NCBI GenBank assembly: GCA_003339415.1
Contig: PDHQ01000362.1
Span: forward strand, 1 to 31,788
Origin: Ophiocordyceps camponoti-saundersi (nom. inval.)
Taxonomy: Eukaryota; Ascomycota; Sordariomycetes; Hypocreales; Ophiocordycipitaceae
Length of the DNA stretch: 31,788 nucleotides
Direction of reading: 5' to 3'
Shown here: piece by piece, positions 20,401 to 30,066 of the stretch
Numbering within the stretch: the stretch's first letter is position 1
Layout: each line of letters opens with the position of its first letter
The notes under the pieces: model-generated
Told to the model about the DNA's origin: nothing
The model's database searches: none
What the model saw: the letters and a program-made list of their open reading frames with translations, nothing else
Position numbers and translations under genes: made by a program

Positions 20401-21087
20401 GTCGATGTCGCTGCGTTGACGGACGGGCTCGTGCCGTTGGAGGATCTTGCCATGACGCCCCTTGAGGCCTTGAGGCTTGGCTTCGTCCGGTCGGCGCTCA
20501 GGGAGTATCAGCCTACGGGCGAGACGCCGCAGAAGGTGGCTTATACTTTTCCTACGACTTTGCCGCGGACTGAGATCGTGGAGGAGGATGAAGGGGGGGA
20601 TGAAGAATTGGGAGACGACGCTGTCGGAGTCGAGGAGCAGCAGCAGCAGCAAGACAATAACAGCAACGACATCGACAACGATAACATGGACAACGACCAA
20701 GTCCCATCCTCCCTCTCCCGCACCCAACGACCAGCAACGCCCTCCGCGATGCTCCCTCCGCCCCCTCCCCAAGCCCAAACGCGCCGTCCCTCCATCGTCG
20801 TCGCCAGCAACAGCCTCCTCCTCCTCCCGCCGGAGCTCCGTCCGCCGCTGACTCTACGGGAGGTGAACGCCAACGTGAGCGCGCCGTCGCCCTCCTCAAC
20901 TTCTTCGAACGCGAACATGGCAACGACCGCGACGGGCTCAGCTGCTGTCCCGTCGCTCAAGAGGCCGACGCGCTCTTCTGCTCGTAGGTTGCTTCTTGTC
21001 GATGGGAGGGAGAACGTTCCTCCTGAGGTGGTGGAAGATGAGGGTGGGGGCGTGGGACAGAGGAGGAAGAGTCCGAGGTTGAATTGA
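17418..21087 (+). CDS. bimC: Kinesin-5 (BimC/Eg5 class) spindle motor, 3 exons
   Basis: Predicted 1,171-residue plus-end motor that cross-links and slides spindle microtubules. Exons 17418-17789, 17867-19597, 19675-21087; both introns are 77 bp, phase 0, with GCTAAC branch sites. The motor domain spans about 48-440: INVVVRCRGRS at its start, P-loop GQTGTGKT at 137-144, switch I NDLSSRGH at 254-262 (Gly where SSRSH is usual), switch II LVDLAGSE at 301-308, then INKSLLTLGRVINAL and the neck region. A Gly/Asn/Asp loop is inserted between switch I and II (about 275-292). A long Arg/Ala/Asp-rich coiled-coil stalk follows. A BimC box, GETPQKVAYTFPTTLPRTE, lies near 983-1001 with its Cdk1-site Thr. 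The tail is poly-Gln/Asn/Asp and Pro-rich, ending in basic residues. The 5' start is the first ATG in frame with the motor; an alternative start is possible. Confidence 0.95.
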
Positions 21088-21374
21088 TTTTGCGTGCTTT
21101 TGGCGACGATACCCTTTTAGGATCGAGTTGTTGGAGGGGGGGTTGGAGAGGATAGGGGTGAAGAAGGGAAGGGGTTGAGGGAGGTGAGTTGAGGTGAGAG
21201 AGAGGAGAGGCTTGAGTATAGTTTTCATACATCACATGTACGAGTAAAGCATCAGATGGCAGAGTGTGTGCGTGTCACGAGCGGAACAGGAGAAGTCGGC
21301 ATCATAGCCGAGCTCATAGAGTCACAAGAATCATCACGACTTCAAGACAAACAAAACATCTACACCATATATTC
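21088..21374. other. Convergent intergenic region between kinesin-5 and Rrn9-like gene
   Basis: Purine-rich, G-rich sequence (21,129-21,215) follows the kinesin stop; both genes end here. No gene or RNA signal seen. Confidence 0.5.
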
Positions 21375-22949
21375 TCAAGCATGCCACCCCCTAGCCATAC
21401 GAATCGGGCGAAGAAACCCATCAACATGAAGCCCATCAACAACATCCTCCCCATCCTCATCGTCCTCACCATCCGTCGAAGCGCTCCTACCAGGATGCAT
21501 GCTCCTCAGGTGTCTGAGCATATTAGACCTCCTAGCGAAACCCTCAGCCGCGCGATCGCAGCTCCTCACCGGACAAAAGAACAGCAAGCCCGATACCGAA
21601 GAGCGCGACGATCGCCTCGACTCCGTTGCCGACGGGGTCGGGGTTCGGGATCGGGACGCGCTGACCTTTACGCCGGGCGACGAGTGGCGGCTGGTTGATA
21701 GGATGGAGGCGAGGCGGCGTTGTCGGAGGTTTTCGCTTTCGTCGTCGTTGCTGTTGACGTCGAAATCTTCGTCCCATGGTGTTACGGTCGAGGGTACGAT
21801 GTTGATGGTCGCGGCGGTGTGGCCGGTCGATGACGGGTTGCCTTGGTGGGGTCTTCGTAGGAGGAAGCTTTCTCCGAAGAGGCTTGCGCATCGGTTTGAG
21901 GCGCGGACGATGACCTTGTCCGGGAAGCCGGAGAGGGAGGCTGCGCCGAGGACGTCGCTCCAGTCTCTTTCCAGACGTCTGCGTAGGTTATCCTCCGGCT
22001 TGTTTTCCTTTGGGCCGTGAGATGATGATTGTGAAACGTCATCATCATTATGGTCCTTCTTCTGCATTTCTTCTCTCTGCTTCTTCCTCATCTTCCTCAT
22101 CTTCTTCATCCTTCTTCTCTTCTTCTCCACTCTCTTCATCCCGACGCTACCTTCCGAGCCGGAAACCATGGACGAATCAGATTGGATCCTTACACAGGCC
22201 ATTCGGGCGTTGTTGAGCAGCGTTAGTGTCGTGTTCAGCTTTGAGAGGATGTGGTTGACGGAGGGGGTTAGGAGATGGGTTGAGAGGTCGTCGTCGGCTG
22301 AGATGACGGGTTGCTTTGCCGATGAGGATGAAGAAGAACAGGAGGAGGAAGCAATGTCTGTGAGCGGAGACGAAATGGGGACAGATTTTTCGCATGAAGG
22401 AATCGGCGTCTGGGAACCTGATTTTTCGCCATCGTCTTCCGCCATGTCCGCTTTCATCTCCGTCTCGGCATCAGCATCCTCCCTCTCACCGTGTAAACAC
22501 TTCCTCTTCCCCAACCTCCCCCTAGCAAGCCTCAAAGCAGCGGCCACAATCTCATCTTCCAGGGATCCCTCACTCCTCCTAGACAAGCGAATCTCCTTCT
22601 CTGTCGGCCAAGCCGTCCAGATCCGCGGGGGTGCCCAGTCTTCTTCGTCTTCTTCTTCTTCTTCCTCCTCTTCTTCACGCTTCACCTCATCTTCGCCTTC
22701 CGTCTCCGAATTCATTCTTCTCCTCTTCCTCTTCCTTCGCCGCAGCATCGCCGCGTTGTAGAGGTGAGTCGCCAGATCTCTGCCCTCGACCCTCTTCATC
22801 AACCGATATAGTTGTCGCTCCTCCTTCATCCGCGACTGCCATTTTGACTTTGGGCCTTTCCATCGGTTCGGTCGATTCGCGTAGAGGTCTTCGGATGTTA
22901 TTGATTCGATCTCGGAGCTGTCCAGATCCCATGACGAGGCATCTTGCAT
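21375..22949 (-). CDS. Rrn9-domain protein (RNA polymerase I UAF-like) with C-terminal zinc finger
   Basis: A single-exon protein of 524 residues. The N-terminus has SITSEDLYANRPNRWKGPKS, an ER.L..L...RDL..HLYNA segment (DLATHLYNAAMLRRR) and WAPPRIWTAWP, the pattern of fungal proteins with an Rrn9 domain. Yeast Rrn9 belongs to the upstream activating factor for rDNA transcription; that role here is inference. A poly-Glu run and Ser-rich and Lys/Arg-rich low-complexity regions follow. Near the C-terminus (about 459-485) is a C2H2-like finger, CPVRSC..RH..SMH, with spacing C-x4-C-x15-H-x4-H, longer than the classical x12. The start is the ATG at 22947-22949; the frame extends upstream only to a TTG. 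Most of the gene is microsatellite-like, so length is probably variable. Confidence 0.7.
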   Translation of the reverse strand: MQDASSWDLDSSEIESITSEDLYANRPNRWKGPKSKWQSRMKEERQLYRLMKRVEGRDLATHLYNAAMLRRRKRKRRRMNSETEGEDEVKREEEEEEEEEDEEDWAPPRIWTAWPTEKEIRLSRRSEGSLEDEIVAAALRLARGRLGKRKCLHGEREDADAETEMKADMAEDDGEKSGSQTPIPSCEKSVPISSPLTDIASSSCSSSSSSAKQPVISADDDLSTHLLTPSVNHILSKLNTTLTLLNNARMACVRIQSDSSMVSGSEGSVGMKRVEKKRRRMKKMRKMRKKQREEMQKKDHNDDDVSQSSSHGPKENKPEDNLRRRLERDWSDVLGAASLSGFPDKVIVRASNRCASLFGESFLLRRPHQGNPSSTGHTAATINIVPSTVTPWDEDFDVNSNDDESENLRQRRLASILSTSRHSSPGVKVSASRSRTPTPSATESRRSSRSSVSGLLFFCPVRSCDRAAEGFARRSNMLRHLRSMHPGRSASTDGEDDEDGEDVVDGLHVDGFLRPIRMARGWHA

Positions 22950-23392
22950 GGTAGACAAGTTTCTTGGTGAGAAGAAGTTGGGCTTCCTTTGTTTGAAGTT
23001 GGGCGCAAGTCGTTCAATTGTTGAAGGTTATAGGGTACGCTGACAAAGCCACAAATAGGTGTTGGCCTACTGTTAGGGAGAAATTCTCCATTACATAAAA
23101 AGTTAGGGCACCCCAGTGAGTTCTTGACTGTCGGCTAACTAAGTAGATAGCCATATATGCCCCGAGCTGTCGTTTCTGACACCTGCAGACTGGTTAGTAA
23201 CGTGAAACTGTCTACACAGCACACGGACATATAAAGCAGCAATAACGTTAGACTGGCATCTCTAAATTATCTCTGCTAGGGGGCCCTCAGAAGTGGCTTA
23301 AGCTCTGGGTAGTGATGTCGATGGCTACTGTCTGACTCTGAGAAGAGGTTCGCTGTGTAGGAGAAGTAGTTGCTTTCAAGGCCCCCCGTTGT

Positions 23393-23460
23393 AGATTATC
23401 TCTAGACTCCAGATTATCTCTAGACTCCAGATCATCTCTAGACTCCAGATCATCTCTAGA
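23393..23460. repeat. 18-bp tandem repeat, 3.8 copies
   Basis: Units start at 23393, 23411, 23429 and 23447. Units 1 and 2 read AGATTATCTCTAGACTCC; units 3 and 4 have C instead of the second T of AGATT. The last unit is partial and runs into a hairpin. Confidence 0.95.
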
Positions 23461-23470
23461 AATAGAGATG
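23451..23470. other. Perfect 8-bp stem hairpin with GAAA loop
   Basis: CATCTCTA (23451-23458), loop GAAA, TAGAGATG (23463-23470) is a perfect inverted repeat at the end of the 18-bp array. In RNA it would form a GNRA tetraloop stem. Whether it is transcribed is unknown. Confidence 0.8.
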
Positions 23471-23652
23471 CATTCCCTCTAACAGAGACTCAATCTACCA
23501 GGTAAAACAACACCGTTACCACATCACACATAGGCAACCAGCTCATCCTCACCTCTTCCCCCCCTAAACCCACGTCAACCCATCTCCAAACAAATCTCAT
23601 TCTCCCTATCTAGACCTCAGCCACCCCTTCAAGTCAACTTCACCAATCCCAC

Positions 23653-25701
23653 TCAGCTACCCGCCTTCTTCCGCGCCTTCTTATCCTTCTCAAGCTTCCG
23701 CCTCTTCGCCCTCAGCTTTTGATCCTCGGCGCTCTTCTTGCTGTTGCTGTAAATCATCTGCTCGTACAGCTTCCTCTTCTTCTTGCTCAGCATGCCCTTG
23801 GCCCGCTCCAGCTCCTCAGCCTCCTCCCTCTCCTTCTTCGAAAGTGCCTTCCGCGCCTCCTCCCGGGCCTTTGTCTTGCCGTTCACCGCCTTGCCGGACT
23901 TGACCGGCGCCCCGACGAGCTCGGCCTCTAGTTCCCGTTGCCGCGTCACTGCCTCGTCTTCGTCTTCGTCTTCGTCCTCCTCCATAGCATCGTCCTTGAC
24001 TTTGCCATCATCTTCGTCATCTTCGTCTTCTATTTCTTCTTCATCCTCGTCCTCGTCTTCGGACACTGCCACATCCATGCCCTCGGCCCCTTCGACCTCC
24101 TCCTCGTCGCTGTCCGCCTCCGCCTGCAGCGCCTCCGCCTCGGGCTCCTGATCCTCGAGCGGGATAGTCGGGTCGTAGGCACCCTTCGTCGGCTTGACGA
24201 ACGGACTGAGGTGCGGCGGCAGCGACGCTCCGGGCGCATACAGATGAGGCTCTTTCAGCTCATCGTCGTTGACGCTGTCCCATACCCATTGAGGCTGCAC
24301 GTAGATACGCCCCGGCACCCGCCGATTGGCCGCGAGCCTGTGCGACTTCATTACGTCGTCGTCTCTGCCGCCATCCTCATCGTCATCGTCCTTGTCGTCG
24401 TCATCGTCGTCATCTTTTGCCGACGTTTGGACGGGCGGTCGGTCGACGATCTGATGAGTGATCGAGGGATCCAACTCGTTTGTCGTGTATGCACCGCCTC
24501 CGAGCGTCGCGTCCCATCCGACACGCTTACAACCAAAGGCCTTGAGAAGGAACTCGAGCGGCTGTCGAGGCGTCTCGCGAGACAGATAAAATGTCAAGCC
24601 GGCAAAGAGAGAAGCGCGACTGCCTTCGGAAGAAATTGGCTGAGGCAGCAGGTCGCCGCCCTCTGCTGTCGGCTCAAACTTATCCAGGGCTGCCGTGGTC
24701 GTCTGCTGGTCCGCCTCGGCCGGTTCGACGACCGATTCGACGAGCGTCGTCTCCTCGTCGCCGCCCTTGATCGTCTTCAGCACCTGGTCCACGGCAGCCT
24801 GCACCTCGGCGTTGGGCTTGTGGGGACCGTCGACGGCCGGCTTCGGTGCCTCGAGCGCCGCTTCCGACTTCGCATTACCCTCGAGCGTAAAGGCTCCGAG
24901 CTCAGCCGAATTCTCGTCCTTGGCAGCGTCGAACTTGGGCGGGTACTTGAGGCCGACGGAGGTGTAAAGCCGAAAGTTGACGAAGCCGAGGAGCGTCATG
25001 TAAAACTCGACAAAGGTACCCATGATCCTAAAGTCAATATCACCGACGATCCGCTGGTTGAACTTGTAAGGCACCAGCCAGAGAATGTCCTCGCCCTGGA
25101 TGTTGGCCTGGTAATAGATACCCTTGATGGACAAAAAGGACTTGGTAACGCTCGACGACACAATCAGATAGTGCTGAAACTCGTGACACAACCGCTCACA
25201 GCGAGCAACCATCTTGGCAGGCACGCTCGTCGTCGACGGCAGATTGGCAAAGAGGAACAACATGCTCAGACAGTCGTCCAAATCCCTGAGAGCGTCGGTA
25301 AAGGTCGGATACCGCTCGCGAATGACATGGTCGAGCGTATACCGCGGCTTTCCCGTCCTCTCCGGACGAATGGCATTTGTCTCAAGTCGTTTCGCGTCCG
25401 AGACGTCGCCGCGGCCCAACGCCTTGGAGATTTTCTTCTCGAGAGCCTTGTGATCGCGAAACCTCCGCAGAAGCGGCTCGTGTAGCAGATACTGTATATC
25501 CCTGGCAAAGTAAAATGTGGTCGACGCCGTCGATGACTTGGACACCTTTTTCCTGCTGCGCGGCTCGCGTGGGTAGATTCCTTTCCAGATGCAGAGCTTG
25601 CGGAAGTCGGGTAAGCTGAGTTGCAGCTTTCGCACCGCCTGATTCCGGGTAACGTAGTTTTTGGCCGCGCCGGCCTGGCCCTTTTTCTTCACTCGAGGCA
25701 T
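23653..25701 (-). CDS. NOP7: Pescadillo homolog, ribosome biogenesis factor
   Basis: Intronless, 682 residues; nucleolar protein of the PeBoW-type complex (with Erb1 and Ytm1) needed for 27S pre-rRNA processing and 60S assembly. The start is the ATG at 25699-25701 because [20 protein letters not shown] is the conserved family N-terminus; an in-frame ATG at 25887 adds 62 unrelated residues. Pescadillo N domain about 1-260 ([55 protein letters not shown]). BRCT domain about 361-493 ([13 protein letters not shown], then QWVWDSVND), interrupted by an Asp-rich insert at about 429-449. The C-terminus is strongly acidic (about 520-620), then a Lys-rich coiled coil ending KKARKKAGS, probably carrying the nucleolar signal. 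It is transcribed divergently from the PIG-U gene. Confidence 0.97.
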   Translation of the reverse strand: MPRVKKKGQAGAAKNYVTRNQAVRKLQLSLPDFRKLCIWKGIYPREPRSRKKVSKSSTASTTFYFARDIQYLLHEPLLRRFRDHKALEKKISKALGRGDVSDAKRLETNAIRPERTGKPRYTLDHVIRERYPTFTDALRDLDDCLSMLFLFANLPSTTSVPAKMVARCERLCHEFQHYLIVSSSVTKSFLSIKGIYYQANIQGEDILWLVPYKFNQRIVGDIDFRIMGTFVEFYMTLLGFVNFRLYTSVGLKYPPKFDAAKDENSAELGAFTLEGNAKSEAALEAPKPAVDGPHKPNAEVQAAVDQVLKTIKGGDEETTLVESVVEPAEADQQTTTAALDKFEPTAEGGDLLPQPISSEGSRASLFAGLTFYLSRETPRQPLEFLLKAFGCKRVGWDATLGGGAYTTNELDPSITHQIVDRPPVQTSAKDDDDDDDKDDDDEDGGRDDDVMKSHRLAANRRVPGRIYVQPQWVWDSVNDDELKEPHLYAPGASLPPHLSPFVKPTKGAYDPTIPLEDQEPEAEALQAEADSDEEEVEGAEGMDVAVSEDEDEDEEEIEDEDDEDDGKVKDDAMEEDEDEDEDEAVTRQRELEAELVGAPVKSGKAVNGKTKAREEARKALSKKEREEAEELERAKGMLSKKKRKLYEQMIYSNSKKSAEDQKLRAKRRKLEKDKKARKKAGS

Positions 25702-26009
25702 GCTTTCAGTGTTGTGCCCGAGGCCGGAGGGTGAGCGCGGGCTGATATGGTGTGAATGCGGTTGAAGCGATAAGGGATCCTTCCATATTTTTTTTTCTTG
25801 TCTCTCTGCCAAAGGGCGATATTGCCATCTCTCACCGCCTTCATCTTCGTCCACATTAGGACTAGCACCTGGGCAGAAACCCTTCACCGCCCTGGCGCAT
25901 CAATGGGCCACGAGAGCCCAAGCTGTGATGTAAGTCTCTAACCTCCAGCACAAGGCGCGACCGTCTGTCTCTTCCAATTGCCTGACTTAGCCATGGCCTT
26001 GGGGATGCC
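25702..26009. promoter_or_regulatory. Shared divergent promoter, NOP7 and PIG-U
   Basis: Only 308 bases separate the two start codons. An A run on the minus strand (T/C run around 25789-25806 on plus) lies about 100 bases upstream of the NOP7 start. No TATA box is obvious on either strand. An upstream ATG in the NOP7 frame exists at 25887, inside this promoter. Confidence 0.55.
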
Positions 26010-27410
26010 ATGAGCAGCAAAATGACGCTACGAGGTAAGACCGGCGTCTACGCGGCGGCGGCGCTCTTGCGCCTCGTCTTGACGCTCGCCTTTCCCGGCC
26101 TACCTGACCTACTGGCCGGCCGCGTCGAGATCTCGACGCCCATGACGAGCTTCAAGCGACGTAAGAGCTCTTTCGTCCTTTTCTCTATTAATGGCTTTGG
26201 CTGATACTTCACAGTTCAGGAAGGCCTCTTTCTTTACAATCACAACGTCTCGCCTTACGACGGTGGCGTCTATCACCAGGCGCCTCTTCTCTTACCGCTC
26301 TTCTCCCTACTCCCCGACGTCAAGCGTTTTCCCATCTTTACGACGGTGCTGTTCATCTTTGTCGACTTGCTATGCGCTGATGCTCTGGTCTCCATCGCCG
26401 ACTCGGGCGAGGCCGGCCAGTCGCGCCTCTTTACGTCGCCACGACGCGGTCGTCGTGCATCCGGCCTTTGCGTTGCCGCCGCGTCAGTCACCCCGTTCTT
26501 TTCTCAACCGCTCTTTCGCTTGAGCTATCCGACTGATGTGGGTGACCATGACAGGTTTCTCTTTAACCCCTTCACCATCGCCACGTGCATCGCCCGCTCC
26601 ACCAGCGTCTTCACCTCGTGCGCCATCCTCCATGCCATCGCGAGGGCCGTCCGAGGCTCGCCCTGTAGCGCCCTCGTGGCCCTCTCCTTCGCCGCCTACC
26701 TCTCCATGTCCCCCGTGCTACTTCTGCCGCCGCTCGTCCTCCTGGCCTGGGATCGGCGTCCCGAGCGCGGGCCGTCATCCCCCGCCGACTTCGCCGCCAA
26801 GTGTGGCCTGACCGTGGCCGCCTGTCTCGCCGCCCTCGTGGCCATGTCCCTCGTCGTCACCGGAAACTCGTCCGACTTCCTGGCCCGTACTTACGGCATA
26901 CAGCTTACCCTCACGGACCTGACGCCCAACGTCGGCCTCTGGTGGTACTTCTTCATCGAGATGTTTGACTCCTTCCGCGCCTTCTTCCTCGCCGTGTTCT
27001 GGCTGCATCTGTCGTCGTACGTCGGTGGCCTCACCATCCGCTTCCGTCCTCAGCCCCTCGTCGTCCTCACCCTCCTGCTCGGCATCCTCGCCATCTTCAA
27101 GCCTTACCCCTGCATTGCCGACACCAGCCTGTTCTTGGCCATGCTGCCACTCTTCTGGCACCTCTTCCCCCTCATGCGATACACCTTTGTCGCCTCCGCC
27201 ACGATCCTGTACGCCACCTTCCTGGGGCCGGCCTTTTACTACCTTTGGATATACGCCGGCAGCGGAAACGCCAATTTCTTTTACGCCATCACCTTGGTTT
27301 GGAGTCTGGGACAGAGCCTGCTTGTGTCGGATCTGGCCTTTGCTGTCATCCGCGACGAGTGGGAAGTGGACCGGCCTGAGATGGTGGGAAAGGACGTTAA
27401 GCAGATTTAG
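26010..27410 (+). CDS. GAB1: GPI transamidase subunit PIG-U (Gab1/Cdc91), 3 exons
   Basis: Predicted 424-residue multi-spanning ER membrane subunit of the transamidase that attaches GPI anchors to proteins. Exon 1 26010-26160, intron 54 bp, exon 2 26215-26482, intron 72 bp, exon 3 26555-27410. The first join makes the family hallmark LQEGLFLYNHNVSPYDGGVYHQ followed by PLLLPLFSLLP. The second makes VAAA-FLFNPFTIATC, equivalent to the family's LFNP.TI..C block. Many hydrophobic segments follow (ALVALSFAAYLSMSPVLLLPPLVLLAW, CGLTVAACLAALVAMSLV, VVLTLLLGILAIF and more), as does NVGLWWYFFIEMFD..R.FF, also characteristic. The 72-bp intron is in phase and has no stop, so its retention would insert 24 residues. 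Confidence 0.94.
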
Positions 27411-27572
27411 ACGTCTACACGAATACGCGGAAACCTGTGGGGGATTGCATCATTCGGCCATCTCTGGCACGATGAATGGCGAAATAACGTTGTAGACGAA
27501 TATACAAGCCAGTGTGGAACATGTCGGTTGTCGCGGCAAAGAAAAAAAGGGTATCATGTATTGTGTCTGCGT
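27411..27572. other. Short convergent 3' region between PIG-U and SAM37
   Basis: 162 bases between two stop codons; both genes must share 3' processing sequence here. Nothing else seen. Confidence 0.6.
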
Positions 27573-28940
27573 CTAATCTACCTCGGAGTCCACCTCAACC
27601 AGTCGTCCCCTCGCGACCGACATGGACGGCGTTGAAGCAACTTGGAGAAACCCTAGTGCACTGCCCAGCATAGATCCGACTTGCCCATACCTCAGCCGTG
27701 ATCCGGCCCGACCGGACGTCCACACCTGCGAAACGGCGCCGAAGGGTTGAAGCGACCTGTACGCGTGGTAACCGTAGCCTACGGCCAGTCCTGCGGCCGC
27801 GAGACTGGCGACTAGAGTAACGATGCTGCGGTCCAAGCCTCGAACTTCCCTTCTAGCTCGTGACCTCGTCTCGTCGGCATAGTGTTCGCCCAGCGTGGGG
27901 AAATTACGAACGACGGAGTCGACGAGGCGGATGGAGGAGCGAACCAGTGTTTGGGGTTCGGGCGCAAACCACGGCAGATCCATTGGCGTCATGACGTTGA
28001 CGAACTCGGTCAGTCGCGGAGCGTGTGTGAGGGTCCAATCACGGAGAAAGGCACGCGGTACGTCGGGTTTGAGCATCAGTGCCAGATAGCCATAAGCCAG
28101 ACAGTCTAAAGAGGACAAGGACCCCGTCTCAGCCCCGGGGAAGAAGCGAGGGGGCCCACTGCCTTGCAATTGGGCCTCCAAGACGGGGAGACAGCCATTG
28201 ATGAGGGCGACGAGTCGAATGGCAGAAGCCTGCTCAGGGGTCATCTCATCACGGACCGACTTGGTGGAAATGACAGGCAGGCGTCTGCGTAAGGCTTCGG
28301 GCAAGGCATCTCGTCCGGCGTTTAGAGGGGTCGGATCCAGATCGGAGTCGAGATCGGCCAGGCCGAGGTGTTGGACGCGCTGGATGGCCTCGGCGCGGAT
28401 CAGGGGGGGAACGGTCCAGGTGAGGGGAAAGGGGAGGATGGCGCTGTAGGCGGGCCGCGTGGTAGCCGACCAGTTTGCGGCCGAGACATAGAGCGAGAGA
28501 TGAACGAGGGGTGCGGCGTGAGCGTACAGGAAGGTGGAAAAAGCGGCGACTTGACCGAGCTGGGAAGCGTCCAGGTCACGGTTCAGGTCGACGATGGAGG
28601 CGAGATGGTCGACGATCTGACCGTAACCGCTCACCCAGACGCCGTCATGGTACAGCGCCGGGAGATGATCTGAACAGCGCGGAGCGTCGGGTCAGTTTGA
28701 ATTATTTTTTTTTCATTCTTCACACCCCCCCTCCCCCCTTTCCCCCCCCTTATCTCGAGAGAAGAAGAACCAAGAGGTATCCGTACTTTGCGGACTACGG
28801 GATGGATCGCTACTGGGAACGAGACGCCAGTCAGAGCATGGTAAGGCGTTCCGGAGATAGGCGATTGCGGCGAGGCATTCGGCGTCGATGGAGGCGAGCC
28901 CGAAGGCCGGGCCCCAAACATGGAGGTCCAGCGGCACCAT
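27573..28940 (-). CDS. SAM37: SAM37/metaxin-like mitochondrial outer-membrane sorting and assembly protein, 2 exons
   Basis: Predicted 416-residue subunit of the SAM complex that inserts beta-barrel proteins in the mitochondrial outer membrane. Exon 1 is 28940-28787 and exon 2 28669-27573, on the minus strand. The 117-bp intron has donor GTACGG, branch AACTGAC and acceptor TTCAG. Exon 1 encodes LDLHVWGPAFGLASIDAECLAAIAYL and WRLVPSSDPS, the thioredoxin-like Tom37/metaxin N-terminus; exon 2 continues LPALYHDGVWVSGYGQIVDHL, the next family block, so the join is well supported. A glutathione-transferase-like C-terminal half has SSLDCLAYGYLALMLKPDVP. A hydrophobic segment near residues 330-350 (VTLVASLAAAGLAVGYGY) may anchor it. 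The GT donor is slightly unusual. Confidence 0.87.
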
Positions 28941-29230
28941 TTGGCATTTGGGCGCGCCAGGAGTGACGTAAAAGAGGGACCGACGGGGGTGGAAGGCAGA
29001 AGTAAGGAGACGAAGAAAATAAACAGAGGTTGAAAAGAAGGGGAGAAAAAGGAAATAACGAGAAGAAAAAAGGGGGGGAGGGAAAGGAAAAAAGTGCCCG
29101 AAACACGGTAAATGACGATGATGGCGGAGGCGGCAGAAGCCCTTTTTTTCGTCCACTCTCTCTCTCTCTAGCCTCTAGGTAGGTATACTAACTCCATCTT
29201 ATCCCCCCCACTACCGCCAAACCGATGACA
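28941..29230 (-). promoter_or_regulatory. SAM37 promoter with long pyrimidine tract
   Basis: From about 28,996 to 29,092 the plus strand is almost all purine, so on the coding strand SAM37 is preceded by a CT-rich tract 55-150 bases upstream of the ATG, a common fungal promoter feature. Short CT repeats occur at 29154-29168. Confidence 0.55.
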
Positions 29231-29667
29231 AAGACTCGTCACGTGATTTATCCCAAGCGCCTGTGAAGGGTCGAGTCTGACTTGTCAATGCGACGCAGCC
29301 AAGCCAAGCTGCAGGGGCCGAACATCATAATGGGGCTCTCTTTTTTTTTCTCCTTGGGAGGTTCAAAGTTGGAGAGGCATGCATTTAGGTATGTAAGCCG
29401 CGAATGGCTATCTACTAGCCCCTGAAGATCATTGAACCTTGACCTGCATATTTCTTTGGTTCGCCACTTTGGAGATGGGGGGCAGTGTGAGGAATGTTGT
29501 TCGTTTCGAGAGATGGGAGTGTTAGAGGTTGAGTCAAAGGTAGTAGGGAGTACGGATACTTTGTCTGCTAGGTAGGCAGGTATGTATCCGACCTTTGGAA
29601 TCATGGAAAGGGGAGTTGCTTTATAGATGCATGATAAACATGTTGGCGGCTTGAATGCTAATACATA

Positions 29668-29692
29668 CAGACAGACAGACAGACAGACACAC
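29668..29692. repeat. ACAG/GACA tetranucleotide microsatellite
   Basis: About six CAGA units, ending in CACAC. It explains the CLSVCLSVCL repeats in spurious minus-strand open frames. Confidence 0.95.
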
Positions 29693-29754
29693 GTCAATAT
29701 ACCCATGTACTGTATGTATGTGTACTGACATACTACGGGTATAACGTCTGTATG

Positions 29755-30066
29755 TATCCGTCCGTACATGCTCGTAAATGCATCTCTTATTCCACACATG
29801 CACATCACTTACATACATATCCCTATCCGTACATTCTTATCCGTATCATCCTCGACTTGTGCGAGACCTTCCTCCAGTCCTCCCCTTCCATATTCCCGCC
29901 GATAATCCCATCAATCATCAAACCCCATATCCATATCCATAGCTCTCAAGAATATGGGACAGAAAATTAAACAAAACGTGGTATATACATAAAACCCTTT
30001 ATATCCAGATTACATATCCGTACATCCATACATCCTCCATACACATCCGCACATGTATCCGTACAT
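29755..30066. repeat. Recurrent TATCCGTACAT motif
   Basis: Exact 11-mers at 29824-29834, 30015-30025 and 30056-30066; near matches at 29755 (with an extra CCGT) and 29839 (TATCCGTATC). The set lies within CATA/TCCA-rich low-complexity sequence, so it may be a product of slippage. Confidence 0.8.

Larger units (their letters stand above)
22950..23652. other. Intergenic: promoter of Rrn9-like gene and 3' region of NOP7
   Basis: No open frame or RNA gene signal. It contains an 18-bp tandem repeat and a hairpin (separate entries), and a wider 7-base inverted repeat, GTAGATT at 23391 and AATCTAC at 23492, that brackets them. The stretch could be a small degraded foldback element, but no target duplication was identified. 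Confidence 0.5.

Noticed and set aside
18598..20778. Several 200-320-codon open frames overlapping the kinesin gene in other frames
   Set aside because: They are Arg/Ala-rich frame shadows; the kinesin frame is fixed by motor and BimC-box motifs and two phase-0 introns.
22950..22958. TTG start three codons before the ATG of the Rrn9-like gene
   Set aside because: A fungal nuclear gene is expected to start at ATG; the ATG at 22947-22949 is three codons inside.
23393..23460. Repeat array resembling a CRISPR
   Set aside because: Units abut directly with no spacers, and the genome is eukaryotic.
23938..25485. 515-codon open frame on the plus strand across NOP7
   Set aside because: Antisense shadow of the conserved NOP7 coding strand; valine- and arginine-rich with no motif.
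25702..25887. Upstream in-frame ATG for NOP7 at 25887
   Set aside because: The 62 added residues resemble no pescadillo N-terminus, and MPRVKKKG is the conserved start.
29248..29808. 186-codon minus-strand open frame
   Set aside because: Much of it translates the ACAG microsatellite (repeating CLSVCLSV), and no family features or splice support were seen.
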